Below are positions 1 through 8,010 of a stretch of 64,000 bases of DNA, in pieces; the stretch's first letter is position 1, and every line of letters starts with the position of its first letter. This stretch comes from Salinicola salarius (GTDB taxonomy: Bacteria > Pseudomonadota > Gammaproteobacteria > Pseudomonadales > Halomonadaceae), in NCBI RefSeq assembly GCF_003206135.1, contig NZ_PZJT01000011.1:1-64000 (forward strand), read 5' to 3'. The notes below the pieces were generated by a model. The model saw only the letters and a program-made list of their open reading frames with translations, did no database searches and was not told the origin of the DNA. The translations under genes and the position numbers were made by a program.

Positions 1-818
1 GGCGTATCGTCGCGATTGCCCCATTCCTTCCATGAGCCGGGATAGGCGCGAACGTTGTCGTAACCGAGCGCCTTGGCGGCGAGCCAGGTGAGTCCGCTAC
101 GGTGGTGGGTCTGGCAGTGGGTGACGATCTCCTTGTCCTGGGTCAGGCCGCGGGCTTCCAGTTCGGTAACGAGTTCGGCGTAGTCGCGCAGGCGCAGGTC
201 GTGGTCTTTGTCCATCACGTCCAGCCAGTCGAGGTTGACCGCCCCGGGAATATGGCCCCGCTTGCGATTGTCGCCCTTGGTGCCTCGATATTCCTCGTCG
301 GAGCGGGCATCCCAGATCGCGAGCGCAGGATCGCCGAGTCGCTCCATCAGTTCCTCGCGCCGGATCAGAACCTGCGAATTGAGGTAGGCCGCTTCGTACT
401 GGCTGGGCTTGGGCGAGGCGGGCGTGGTGGAAACCGGCTGACCGTCGGCACGCCAGGCGTGGATTCCGCCGTTGAGGTACGAGTAACGGCGGTGGCCGAT
501 CAGTTCCAGCGTCCAGAGTAGACGCCCGGCCCAACCGCCACCTTCATCGTCGTAGGCGACGACGTGAGTCTCCGGGGTCAGCCCGAGTTCGGAAAACAGC
601 GTGCTCAGGGCGGCTTCGGAAGGCACATCGTTGGGCACCTCGCCCGTGCCGGCCAGCAGGCGACGGGATTCGAGGAAGATCGCGCCCGGCACGTGACCCG
701 ATTGGTAACTTTCGGCCTTGAGCGGCACGTCGATGATCAGCAGGTGCGGATCTTCGAGGTGCTGCGCTAGCGTGGCCGGGTCCAGAATCAGTGGCAACTG
801 AGGGGTTTCCGAGCTCAT
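1..818 (-). CDS. rhdA: Thiosulfate sulfurtransferase (tandem rhodanese), cut by left edge
   Basis: Reading the minus strand from the ATG at 818 gives an uninterrupted 272-codon frame that runs off the left edge, so only the last few residues should be missing. It has two rhodanese domains. The N-terminal, inactive one contains the ESYQSGHVPGAIFLE stretch; the C-terminal one contains the WDARSDEEYRG and GHIPGAVNLDW motifs and the active-site loop HCQTHHRSG. That loop matches the CQTHHRS loop known from Azotobacter vinelandii RhdA, which differs from the shorter CRxGxx loop of ordinary SseA-type enzymes. The family transfers sulfane sulfur from thiosulfate to an acceptor such as cyanide or a thiol in the cytoplasm. 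It is transcribed away from the permease at 1111 with a 292-base intergenic gap between them. The in vivo sulfur acceptor cannot be read from the sequence. Confidence 0.93.
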   Translation of the reverse strand, partial: MSSETPQLPLILDPATLAQHLEDPHLLIIDVPLKAESYQSGHVPGAIFLESRRLLAGTGEVPNDVPSEAALSTLFSELGLTPETHVVAYDDEGGGWAGRLLWTLELIGHRRYSYLNGGIHAWRADGQPVSTTPASPKPSQYEAAYLNSQVLIRREELMERLGDPALAIWDARSDEEYRGTKGDNRKRGHIPGAVNLDWLDVMDKDHDLRLRDYAELVTELEARGLTQDKEIVTHCQTHHRSGLTWLAAKALGYDNVRAYPGSWKEWGNRDDT

Positions 819-922
819 GAGCGGTGACTCCAGTCGTGATCGTTTCTGTCGTGATCTTGATGCGGCAATGGCCATGATGATGGCACACGTGCCTCTCGCT
901 AGGGTAGCGGATGGCGTCGCGG

Positions 923-939
923 AGCGGATCCGCTATACT
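923..939 (+). promoter_or_regulatory. 12-base palindrome running into a -10-like box
   Basis: Positions 923-934 form the perfect palindrome AGCGGATCCGCT and its last base begins a TATACT box at 934-939. No good -35 hexamer is present at the usual distance, so an activator or an extended element would be needed. It lies in the gap between divergent rhdA and the permease gene. Operator function is an inference. Confidence 0.3.
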
Positions 940-1056
940 GCGCGCCGCTCGAGAGTGGCGTCTACCTGTTCGCAAGGTCGAATTCGGACGGGGTTTTTCG
1001 GCCCGATGACCTCTCGGCTCTTTTCATGGGGACCATCCTCGTATACAAAATTCACG

Positions 1057-1075
1057 GACGCGAGCGGTTCGCGTC
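1057..1075 (+). other. Short hairpin in the permease leader
   Basis: GACGCGA at 1057-1063 and TCGCGTC at 1069-1075 form a 7-bp stem with a 5-base loop, 23 bases before the AGGAG ribosome binding site of the permease gene. No U-run follows, so it is not a terminator. I looked for a purine or xanthine aptamer around it and did not recognise one. Confidence 0.3.
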
Positions 1076-1110
1076 ACCAATAACAATCATGATTGCCAGG
1101 AGATTGCTGC

Positions 1111-2439
1111 GTGCTTGAAAAAATGTTCTCTCTGCGCTCGCTGGGGACGACGGTCAAAACCGAAGTGCTGGCGGGCATCGCGACCTTCCTGGCGGCGATG
1201 TACATCATCGTGGTCAATCCTTCGATTCTTTCCAGCGCCGGTGTCCCGTTCGCCGGCGCCCTGACGGCCACCGTGCTGATCAGCTTCTTCGGCAGCGTGA
1301 TGATGGGCCTCTATGCGCGCAACCCGATCCTGGTGGCGCCGGGCATGGGGATCAATGCGCTGTTCACCTACACCATGGTGCTGGGTGCGGGCATCGAATG
1401 GCAGACCGCGCTGGGCTGCGTGTTCTGGTCCGGCGTGCTGTTCGGGCTGCTGGCGCTGTTCAACGTGCGTCGCTACGTGGTCGATGCGATCCCGGCAACG
1501 CTGCGTCACGCCATTGCCTGCGGCATCGGCCTGTTCATTACCGTGATCGGCCTAGTCAACGCCGGCATGCTGGTTTCCAACCCGGCCACGGTGGTGGGCC
1601 TGGGCGAAATGACGCCGACGCTGGTCACATTCCTGATCGGGCTGGGAATCACCGCCGTGCTGGTGGCGCGCCGTATTCAGGGCGCGCTGATCCTGGGTAT
1701 CGTCATCACAACGGTACTCGCCATTCCCATCGGCCGGCTGTGGGGCGATGCCAGCGCCATGTCGCCGACCGGTACGCCGACGCTGGTCAACTTCCAGGGT
1801 ATCTTCGCCTGGCCCGATTTCGGTGCGCTGTGGCAGGTCGATTTCGTCGGCGCGCTGTCGGTGGCCTACTGGCCATTCATCTTCGTGATTCTGTTCACGA
1901 CGTTCTTCGATGCGATGTCGACGTTCATCGGCGTATGCCAGGCGGGCAACCTGCTCGACGAGGATGGCGAGCCGCGCAACATTCGTCGTTCGATGATGGT
2001 GGACGCGTTCTCGGCGTTGATTTCCGCGCCGCTGGGCACCAGCCCGGCCAACGCCTATGTCGAATCCGCGGCCGGCATCAGTCAGGGCGGACGTTCCGGA
2101 CTGGTCGCCGTGGTCGCGGGGCTGCTGTTCCTGCCGTTTCTGTTCCTGTCGCCGCTGCTGGCACTGGTGCCGGCCATTGCCACCGCGCCGGCGCTGATCA
2201 TGGTGGGCGTGTTCATGCTCTCGCCGATCCGCACCATCGACTGGCAGCAGTACGACGACGCGATCCCGGCCTTCGTGGCGATGATGCTGATCCCGCTGAC
2301 CTACTCGATCACCCATGGCGTGGTGTTCGGCTTCCTGACCTTCGTCGCGGTCAAGGTGGGGGTTGGCAAGTCGAAGGAAGTGCGCCCGGCGATGTGGGCG
2401 CTGTTCTTCCTGTCCATTTTGATGTTGTTCGAAGGCTGA
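1111..2439 (+). CDS. NCS2-family (AzgA/PbuG-like) purine permease
   Basis: An integral membrane protein of about 442 residues with many hydrophobic segments. Its N-terminal pattern (LGTTVKTEVLAGIATFLAAMYIIVVNP, followed by NPILVAPGMGINALFTY) is typical of the AzgA-like branch of the NCS2 nucleobase/cation symporter family, which takes up hypoxanthine, guanine or adenine across the inner membrane. The GTG at 1111 is preferred because AGGAG at 1098-1102 is 8 bases upstream; an ATG at 1123 is possible. The conserved FFDAMSTFIGVCQAGNLLDEDG segment of the family is present mid-protein. Substrate cannot be assigned beyond a purine base. The gene appears monocistronic and is followed by hairpins converging on rsgA. 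Confidence 0.9.
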   Translation: MLEKMFSLRSLGTTVKTEVLAGIATFLAAMYIIVVNPSILSSAGVPFAGALTATVLISFFGSVMMGLYARNPILVAPGMGINALFTYTMVLGAGIEWQTALGCVFWSGVLFGLLALFNVRRYVVDAIPATLRHAIACGIGLFITVIGLVNAGMLVSNPATVVGLGEMTPTLVTFLIGLGITAVLVARRIQGALILGIVITTVLAIPIGRLWGDASAMSPTGTPTLVNFQGIFAWPDFGALWQVDFVGALSVAYWPFIFVILFTTFFDAMSTFIGVCQAGNLLDEDGEPRNIRRSMMVDAFSALISAPLGTSPANAYVESAAGISQGGRSGLVAVVAGLLFLPFLFLSPLLALVPAIATAPALIMVGVFMLSPIRTIDWQQYDDAIPAFVAMMLIPLTYSITHGVVFGFLTFVAVKVGVGKSKEVRPAMWALFFLSILMLFEG

Positions 2440-2670
2440 ACCAGACGGCCTGCGCTCGATCAGTCTTTGTTCAAAAGCGGCCCCTGATTGTCATCTTCTG
2501 GCGCGGTGTCGCATTGCTGAGCCAGGTTGGCTTTCTCGAAGGCTTGCACCCGAGACGCCTTTCGGAACGGCGCTGAACGCAGAGCGTCGAACCGGGTCTC
2601 GCGTCATGGATGACGAGAGATTGCAGTGGAACTACGACTGCCGAGTCCAATCCAGCCTATGGCTCACCGT

Positions 2671-2701
2671 GACGAGGGGGCTTAACGCTCGCCCCCTCGT
2701 C
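2671..2701. terminator. 11-bp GC-rich hairpin followed at a distance by a T-run
   Basis: GACGAGGGGGC (2671-2681) pairs perfectly with GCCCCCTCGTC (2691-2701) around a 9-base loop, and TTTTT follows at 2712-2716. It sits downstream of the permease gene, but the T-run is about 10 bases from the stem, so efficiency as a rho-independent terminator is uncertain. Confidence 0.45.
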
Positions 2702-2723
2702 GCTCCCCCTCTTTTTGCGCCAC

Positions 2724-2855
2724 AAGACGACGAAACCCTGAACGACTTTCCGCTTGCGCCTGGGTCGGCGCACAAGGACATCCCTGTCCAGGCGCGCCTC
2801 TTGTGGCATCCATGCCACAAGACCCGGCTCAGCGGGCGCCGTTCAGCGTCGTCTT
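2724..2855. repeat. Nested inverted-repeat element
   Basis: AAGACGACG (2724-2732) and CTGAACG (2738-2744) are the inverse of CGTTCAG (2840-2846) and CGTCGTCTT (2847-2855), with five extra bases in the left arm. Inside are GCGCCTGG/CCAGGCGC (2756-2763/2788-2795), GGACA/TGTCC (2776-2780/2785-2789) and a 10-bp stem with a 2-base centre, CTTGTGGCAT/ATGCCACAAG (2800-2809/2812-2821). The architecture resembles small structured intergenic repeats (REP/BIME or MITE-like), but no second copy is seen in this window. Confidence 0.55.
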
Positions 2856-2897
2856 GAAAGGCGCCTGGGGCGGCGCTTCGATAAACCTTGGTGACTC

Positions 2898-3941
2898 TCA
2901 GGACGCGGCGATGTCGTCTCTGATGCGCTGAAAGCTGGCGAAGCGCTGGGGATGAATGTCGCCACGTTCGACGGCGTCGATCAGGGCGCAGCCGGGTTCC
3001 TGACGATGGCGGCAGTCGCGGAATCGGCAGTGGCCGAGAAAAGGGCGAAACTCGATGAAGCCTTCCGCCAGCTCGCGCTCGTCGAGATGCCAGAGGCCGA
3101 ATTCCCGGATGCCGGGCGAGTCGATCAAGTCGCCTCGTCGTGCTCCGTCGGCCGCCGCCTTCAGTGGTAGCGGGTAGAGGCGCGCCGTGGTGGTGGTGTG
3201 CTTGCCTTTGCGGGTATCCGTCGACAGTGCGCCGATTCGCAAGGTTTCGTCGGGTAACAGCTTGTCGATCAGCGAGGATTTGCCGACTCCGCTCTGGCCG
3301 ACGAAGACGGAGGTGCGCGCCGCCAGGCGAGCCTGCAGCGCATCGAGGCCATGCTCTCCACGCGCGGACGCTTCGACCAACGGGTAGCCGAGCCCATCAT
3401 AGCGCGCCAGCAATTCACGCAGCGCGCCGCCCTCGGGTGGCAGCAGGTCACTCTTGTTGAGCACCAGTACGGGCGGGATCCCGGTATGTTCCGCGGCGAC
3501 CAGGTAACGGTCGATCAGGTTGGGGTGCGGCTCCGGCTCGACCGCGACCACGATCAGGATCTGGTCGATATTGGCGGCGACGGGGCGCAGTTGCCCGTGG
3601 GCATCCGGGCGTTCGAGCACGCTGCGACGCTCGCCGCGGGCGACCACCACGCCGCTGCCGTCGTTGGCCTGGCGCCAGACCACCTGGTCGCCGGTCACCA
3701 GCCCTTCGAGATTGGCGCGCAGATGGCAACGGTGCAGCCGGATCTGGTCATCCTCGACGGATTCTACCTCCAGCGAGCGGCCGAAGTGGGCGGCGACGCG
3801 GCCTGGCTGCTCGGCCCCGTATTCGCCGGCATCGAGACGTTCGCTATCGCGGTCGTCCTTTTTCAACGCTCTTTCGGTGCGTTCGGCCTGGATCTTCTCG
3901 ACGCGCCAGCGCTGTTGGCGGCTCAGTTTGCGGCGGCTCAT
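2898..3941 (-). CDS. rsgA: Small ribosomal subunit biogenesis GTPase RsgA
   Basis: 347 residues. A circularly permuted GTPase: the NKSD (G4) motif precedes the P-loop GQSGVGKSS (G1) and DSPGIREFG (G3), the diagnostic order of RsgA. An N-terminal OB-fold region (about residues 40-120) and a C-terminal zinc-binding segment with the Cys/His pattern [14 protein letters not shown] are both present. The protein releases RbfA and checks the decoding centre during late 30S maturation in the cytoplasm. The very basic N-terminus ([16 protein letters not shown]) fits rRNA binding. It is divergent from orn, with about 150 bases between the two starts; this rsgA/orn pairing is common in gammaproteobacteria. 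Confidence 0.97.
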   Translation of the reverse strand: MSRRKLSRQQRWRVEKIQAERTERALKKDDRDSERLDAGEYGAEQPGRVAAHFGRSLEVESVEDDQIRLHRCHLRANLEGLVTGDQVVWRQANDGSGVVVARGERRSVLERPDAHGQLRPVAANIDQILIVVAVEPEPHPNLIDRYLVAAEHTGIPPVLVLNKSDLLPPEGGALRELLARYDGLGYPLVEASARGEHGLDALQARLAARTSVFVGQSGVGKSSLIDKLLPDETLRIGALSTDTRKGKHTTTTARLYPLPLKAAADGARRGDLIDSPGIREFGLWHLDERELAEGFIEFRPFLGHCRFRDCRHRQEPGCALIDAVERGDIHPQRFASFQRIRDDIAAS

Positions 3942-4093
3942 GGTTTGCGGTGACTCATGGTTTTCAGTTCTGGCTGTTGGTGTTTGCCCATCCGTCGTGC
4001 CCCGGGGGTAGAATGGCGGGCATTGTAGCCTTTACCGACTTGCCGTGTCCGCCCGCGTCCGCGAGGTCGAGGACACCGACTCTGGAGTTGTTC

Positions 4094-4723
4094 ATGTCTG
4101 AACCATCCGCCACTAACTCATCCACCACTAACTCATCCACCACTGACTCATCCGCCTCTGCCCCATCCGCTGCCGGCACACGTAGCGATCTTCTGGTCTG
4201 GATCGATCTGGAAATGACCGGTCTCGATCCCGACCGGGAGCGCATCATCGAGGTGGCAACGCTGATCACCGATGCCGAGCTGAACCTGATCGCCGAAGGC
4301 CCGGTGCTGGCCGTGCATCAGCCGGACGCCCTGCTCGATGGCATGGACGAGTGGAACCAGAAAACCCATGGCGAATCCGGGCTGATCCAGCGGGTCCGCG
4401 AGAGCGCCATCGATACGGCGGAAGCGGAACGCCGCACGCTCGCGTTTCTCGCCACTTATGTCTCGCCTGGCACCTCGCCGGTCTGCGGCAACAGCGTCCA
4501 TCAGGATCGTCGTTTCATGGAGCGCGAGATGCCGGCGCTCAACAACTTCTTCCACTATCGCAACCTGGATGTCTCGACGCTGAAGGAGTTGGCCAAGCGC
4601 TGGAATCCGGCAGCCGCGAGCGGTTTCACCAAGCGCAACACGCACCAGGCGCTGGACGACATCCGTGAATCGCTGGCGGAGCTCAAGCATTACCGCGAGA
4701 CATTCCTGAAGCTGTCTTCCTGA
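4094..4723 (+). CDS. orn: Oligoribonuclease with a low-complexity N-terminal extension
   Basis: 3'-to-5' exoribonuclease that degrades 2-5 nucleotide RNAs, including pGpG, the breakdown product of c-di-GMP. The DEDDh motifs are present: [11 protein letters not shown] (DxE), the aspartate of [13 protein letters not shown], and [10 protein letters not shown] near the C-terminus. Length is 209 residues, about 30 more than the E. coli enzyme. The excess is a Ser/Thr/Asn-rich leader encoded by a 15-base tandem repeat (4112-4156) before the conserved core begins at [12 protein letters not shown]. The ATG at 4094 is the first plausible start; the leader contains no other in-frame ATG before the core, so the repeat should be translated. 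Confidence 0.95.
   Translation: MSEPSATNSSTTNSSTTDSSASAPSAAGTRSDLLVWIDLEMTGLDPDRERIIEVATLITDAELNLIAEGPVLAVHQPDALLDGMDEWNQKTHGESGLIQRVRESAIDTAEAERRTLAFLATYVSPGTSPVCGNSVHQDRRFMEREMPALNNFFHYRNLDVSTLKELAKRWNPAAASGFTKRNTHQALDDIRESLAELKHYRETFLKLSS
4112..4156 (+). repeat. 15-base tandem repeat, three units, inside orn
   Basis: ACTAACTCATCCACC at 4112-4126, an exact second copy at 4127-4141 and a three-mismatch copy ending at 4156. Each unit is five codons (Thr-Asn/Asp-Ser-Ser-Thr/Ala), so changes in copy number keep the frame. A partial unit (CCATCCGCC) precedes it. Confidence 0.9.
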
Positions 4724-4763
4724 AGGGCGGATCGTGACGGGCGCGCGACCCGTTCGTCATGGG

Positions 4764-5855
4764 CTAGGCGCTGGCGATGCGCGCCTCGCGCTTGCGCCGT
4801 TGTTCTTCCAGCGCCCAGCGCACATGTTCTCGAACCAGATCTGAAGGGTAGGCCAGACGGGCGCGCAGAGCGCTTTCGACCCGCTCGCTCCAGGGCGCGT
4901 TGCCCAGCCCAATGGCGAGATTGCGCAGCCAGCGCTCGTAGCCGATGCGCCGAATCGGACTGCCTTCGGTGCGCTTGAGGAATTCGGTCTCGCTCCAGGC
5001 GAACAGGTCGATCAGCTCGGCGCGGTCGAGATCGTGACGCGGCGCGAAATCCGGCTCTGCACTGGCGCGAGTGAAGCGGGTGAAAGGGCAGAACAGCTGG
5101 CAGTCGTCGCAGCCGTAGACGCGATTGCCCATGGCCCGGCGGAACTCGAGGGGAATGCTGCCGTGGAGTTCGATGGTCAGGTACGAGATGCAGCGCCGCG
5201 CGTCGATCACCTTGTCGTCGATGATGGCGTCCGTCGGGCAGGCGGTCTGACAGCTGGAGCAGGAGCCGCAGTGCTCGCGCTCGAAGGGCGGGTCCACCGG
5301 CAGTGGCAGGTCGGTATAGAGTTCGCCGAGGAAAAACAGCGAGCCGGCCTGCGGGTTGAGCAGCATGGCGTTCTTGCCGAACCAGCCCAGTCCGGCTTTC
5401 TGGGCCAGGGCGCGCTCCATCACCGGTGCGGAGTCGACGAAGGCGCGATAGCCGATCGGGCCGACTTCGTCCTCGATCCGGCGGGCCAACTGATCGAGGC
5501 GCTTGCGAATCAGTTTGTGATAGTCGCGGCCCAGCGCGTAGCGTGAAACGTACGCCTTCTGCGGTTGTCCCAGTATCCTGGTGGTCTCGACCTCGGGCGG
5601 CAGGTAGTCCATGCGCGCGCTGATCACCCGCAGTGTTCCGGGGACGAGTTCCTGCGGCCGGGTGCGTTTGCTCCCATGCTTGGCCATGTAGTGCATTTCG
5701 CCATGATGTCCGGCGTCCAGCCAGCGCTGCAGATAGCGCTCATGGGTCTGCAGATCGGTATCCGTGATACCGATCGCCTGGAAGCCGAGTTCTCGTCCCC
5801 ACTGCTTGATGCACGAGGCGAGTTCGTCGAAGTCGATGCTGGATGGCTGTGACAT
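4764..5855 (-). CDS. queG: Epoxyqueuosine reductase
   Basis: 363 residues. It performs the last step of queuosine biosynthesis, reducing epoxyqueuosine to queuosine in tRNA wobble position 34, using cobalamin and two [4Fe-4S] clusters. Both cluster motifs are present: CGSCSSCQTACPTDAI and the second CDDCQLFC cluster. The N-terminal cobalamin-binding DUF1730-type region contains the conserved GRDYHKLIRKRL stretch, and the C-terminus has a HEAT-like region (LVREHVRWALEE). The start ATG at 5855 faces the nnr gene and the two starts are about 145 bases apart, the arrangement seen in many gammaproteobacteria. Confidence 0.97.
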   Translation of the reverse strand: MSQPSSIDFDELASCIKQWGRELGFQAIGITDTDLQTHERYLQRWLDAGHHGEMHYMAKHGSKRTRPQELVPGTLRVISARMDYLPPEVETTRILGQPQKAYVSRYALGRDYHKLIRKRLDQLARRIEDEVGPIGYRAFVDSAPVMERALAQKAGLGWFGKNAMLLNPQAGSLFFLGELYTDLPLPVDPPFEREHCGSCSSCQTACPTDAIIDDKVIDARRCISYLTIELHGSIPLEFRRAMGNRVYGCDDCQLFCPFTRFTRASAEPDFAPRHDLDRAELIDLFAWSETEFLKRTEGSPIRRIGYERWLRNLAIGLGNAPWSERVESALRARLAYPSDLVREHVRWALEEQRRKREARIASA

Positions 5856-5999
5856 ACCGCAGAGAAGCCAACGGAGATAGAAGTGTCGGGTGCGCTACCC
5901 TACACCACTAATGAGCCGAGCGTCAGTCGAATGGTAGATGGGACGCCATCTGGCGCCACTCATCGGCAAATCCTCTATCGGAAGATGACAGGAGTCACG

Positions 6000-7517
6000 A
6001 TGACCGCCTCTTCTTTTCAGCGGCCGCTCTATCTGGCCGAACAGGTGCGAGAGCTGGATCGCCGAACCATCGAGGCCGAGGGCGACAGCTTCGCGTTGAT
6101 GTGGCGTGCCGGCGAGTCGGCCTATGACACGCTGCGTGCCCGCTGGCCACAGGTGCGTCGTCTCTGCGTGCTGTGCGGTGGCGGCAACAATGGTGGCGAC
6201 GGTTACGTCATCGCGGCGCTGGCTGCCGCCGAGGGCCTGGTGGTGGACCTGGTCGCGCTCAAGCCGGTCACCGAACTCGAGGGTGACGCGCGCCGGGCGG
6301 CGGCAATGGCGGCTGAGGCAGGTGTCGAAGCGGTCGACTGGAACGATGAACTGACCCTGGATGGCGAGCTGATGGTCGATGCGATGCTGGGTACCGGCGC
6401 CAAGGGCGCGCCTCGTGCGCCTTATGCCGCTGCCATCGCCGAGGTCAATGCCAGCGGCCGTCCGGTCATGGCCGTCGACGTGCCCTCCGGGGTCGATGTC
6501 GATACCGGCCATGTCGAGGCCGAGGCGATCAAGGCCATGCTGACGGTCACCTTCATCGGCGACAAGTTCGGTCTGCATACCGGAGCGGCGCTCGATGTGG
6601 TGGGGGATATCGTCTATGCCTCGCTCGGCGTCGATCCGTTACGGCATGGCGATATCGTGCCGGTGGCCTGGCGCCAGGCGCGCGAGGATCTGGCGATGGC
6701 GCTGCCGCCGCGAACGCCCAACAGCCACAAGGGTGCCCATGGCCACGTGCTGGTGGTCGCCGGCGCGCCGGGCATGGGCGGGGCGGCGCTGATGACCAGC
6801 GAGATGGTGGCGCGCGTTGGCGCCGGCAAGGTGAGCCTTGCCACCGATGCCGCTCATGTCTCGGCCAGCCTGACCCGTTTTCCCGAGATCATGGCGCGAG
6901 GCGTGCGTGGTGCGCCGGATCTCGAGCCGATGGTCGAGGCGGCCGATGTCGTGGCCGTGGGGCCGGGGATCGGCACCGGTGCCTGGGGGCAGGCCGCGTT
7001 GCAGCGCGCGCTCGATGCCGGCAAGCCCTGCATCATCGATGCCGATGGCCTCAACCTGCTGGCGCGCGACGAACGGGCGCGCCGTCGGGACGACTGGATA
7101 CTGACGCCGCACCCCGGCGAAGCGGGGCGCCTGCTGGGCATTTCCACCGCCGACGTCCAGCGGGACCGACGCGACGTCGTCATCGCCCTGCATCGGCGCT
7201 GGGGCGGTACCATCGTGCTCAAGGGGGCGGGCACGCTGGTCTACGACGGCGAGCGGCTCACACTCTGCCCGTTCGGCAATCCGGGCATGGCCAGCGGCGG
7301 CATGGGCGATGCGTTGACCGGCATCATCGCGGGGCTCGCCGGACAGCTCGAGTCGCTCGGCGAGGCAGCGAGAATCGGCGTGCTGCTCCACGCCCTGGCA
7401 GCGGATGCTGCAGCGCTGGATGCCGGCGAGCGTGGTTTGCTGGCGACTGATCTGGCATCCTATGCGCGAACTTTGGCCAACCCTCAACCTGTCTCGAGTC
7501 ATGCCGATCACACTTAG
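6000..7517 (+). CDS. nnr: Bifunctional NAD(P)H-hydrate epimerase / ADP-dependent dehydratase
   Basis: Repairs NAD(P)HX, the hydrated damage form of NAD(P)H. The N-terminal YjeF epimerase domain (about residues 1-215) shows GGGNNGGDGYVIA and DAMLGTGAKG. The C-terminal dehydratase, a ribokinase-like fold, shows HKGAHGHVLVVAG, GPGIGTG, DADGLNLLA, LTPHPGEAGRLL and GNPGMASGGMGDALTG. The ATG at 6000 is chosen over upstream in-frame codons because AGGAG (5990-5994) lies 5 bases before it and homology begins soon after. The stop overlaps the start of tsaE by 17 bases. Confidence 0.95.
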   Translation: MTASSFQRPLYLAEQVRELDRRTIEAEGDSFALMWRAGESAYDTLRARWPQVRRLCVLCGGGNNGGDGYVIAALAAAEGLVVDLVALKPVTELEGDARRAAAMAAEAGVEAVDWNDELTLDGELMVDAMLGTGAKGAPRAPYAAAIAEVNASGRPVMAVDVPSGVDVDTGHVEAEAIKAMLTVTFIGDKFGLHTGAALDVVGDIVYASLGVDPLRHGDIVPVAWRQAREDLAMALPPRTPNSHKGAHGHVLVVAGAPGMGGAALMTSEMVARVGAGKVSLATDAAHVSASLTRFPEIMARGVRGAPDLEPMVEAADVVAVGPGIGTGAWGQAALQRALDAGKPCIIDADGLNLLARDERARRRDDWILTPHPGEAGRLLGISTADVQRDRRDVVIALHRRWGGTIVLKGAGTLVYDGERLTLCPFGNPGMASGGMGDALTGIIAGLAGQLESLGEAARIGVLLHALAADAAALDAGERGLLATDLASYARTLANPQPVSSHADHT

Positions 7518-8010
7518 CGATGAAGCCGCCCAGGTGGCCTTTGGCGAATCCCTGGGCCGAGCGCTGGCCGGACGCGGTCAGGTCCACCTGATCGGCGATC
7601 TTGGCGCCGGCAAGACCACGCTGGCCCGGGGCATCCTGCGCGCCTATGGCCATGTTGGCGCCGTCAAGAGCCCGACCTACACGCTGGTCGAGCCCTACGA
7701 GACCACCGCGGCCCGGATTTTTCATTTCGACCTCTACCGCCTGGGCGATCCCGAGGAGCTCGAGTTCATCGGCGCCCGTGACATGCTTGGCGACGACGCG
7801 CTCTGCCTGATCGAATGGCCGAGCCGCGGCGTCGGCTGGCTACCCACGCCCGATCTCGAGATCCATCTTCGGGTTCATTCCGCGGGGCGGATCGCCTGGG
7901 GCATCGCACACAGCGAACAGGGACGTGCCGTCATGGAAAAGTTGCCGACGGGGCTGCGCGATTCGATGAGCGGTGAGGAACCAGTGAGTCACAAGGAAGA
8001 TGAATGCTGA
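7501..8010 (+). CDS. tsaE: tRNA threonylcarbamoyladenosine biosynthesis ATPase TsaE
   Basis: About 169 residues. TsaE is the small P-loop ATPase that works with TsaB and TsaD to make t6A37 in ANN-decoding tRNAs. The Walker A motif GDLGAGKTTLARG, the following SPTYTLVEPY and FHFDLYRL segments and the late LIEWPSRG motif are characteristic. The start at 7501 gives the usual N-terminus (MPITLSDEAAQ); an in-frame ATG at 7462 cannot be excluded. It overlaps nnr upstream and amiB downstream, which implies translational coupling. The last 20 or so residues are poorly conserved. Confidence 0.94.
   Translation: MPITLSDEAAQVAFGESLGRALAGRGQVHLIGDLGAGKTTLARGILRAYGHVGAVKSPTYTLVEPYETTAARIFHFDLYRLGDPEELEFIGARDMLGDDALCLIEWPSRGVGWLPTPDLEIHLRVHSAGRIAWGIAHSEQGRAVMEKLPTGLRDSMSGEEPVSHKEDEC

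Larger units (their letters stand above)
2440..2897. other. Gene-free stretch with nested hairpins between permease and rsgA
   Basis: This 458-base gap lies between two convergent genes. No convincing gene is present; the short open frames lack ribosome binding sites and recognisable products. The right half (2671-2855) is full of nested inverted repeats, annotated separately. The left half (2440-2670) shows nothing I can identify. Confidence 0.7.

Noticed and set aside
97..975. Open frames of about 140 codons on both strands in the first kilobase
   Set aside because: They are shadows of the rhodanese gene, which reads continuously from 818 to the left edge with both rhodanese domains.
960..1110. 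A purine or xanthine riboswitch ahead of the permease
   Set aside because: The conserved loops of known purine aptamers are not present; only a simple hairpin is seen.
2606..2857. An 83-codon open frame between the permease and rsgA
   Set aside because: No ribosome binding site, no recognisable family, and it is made of the inverted-repeat element sequence.
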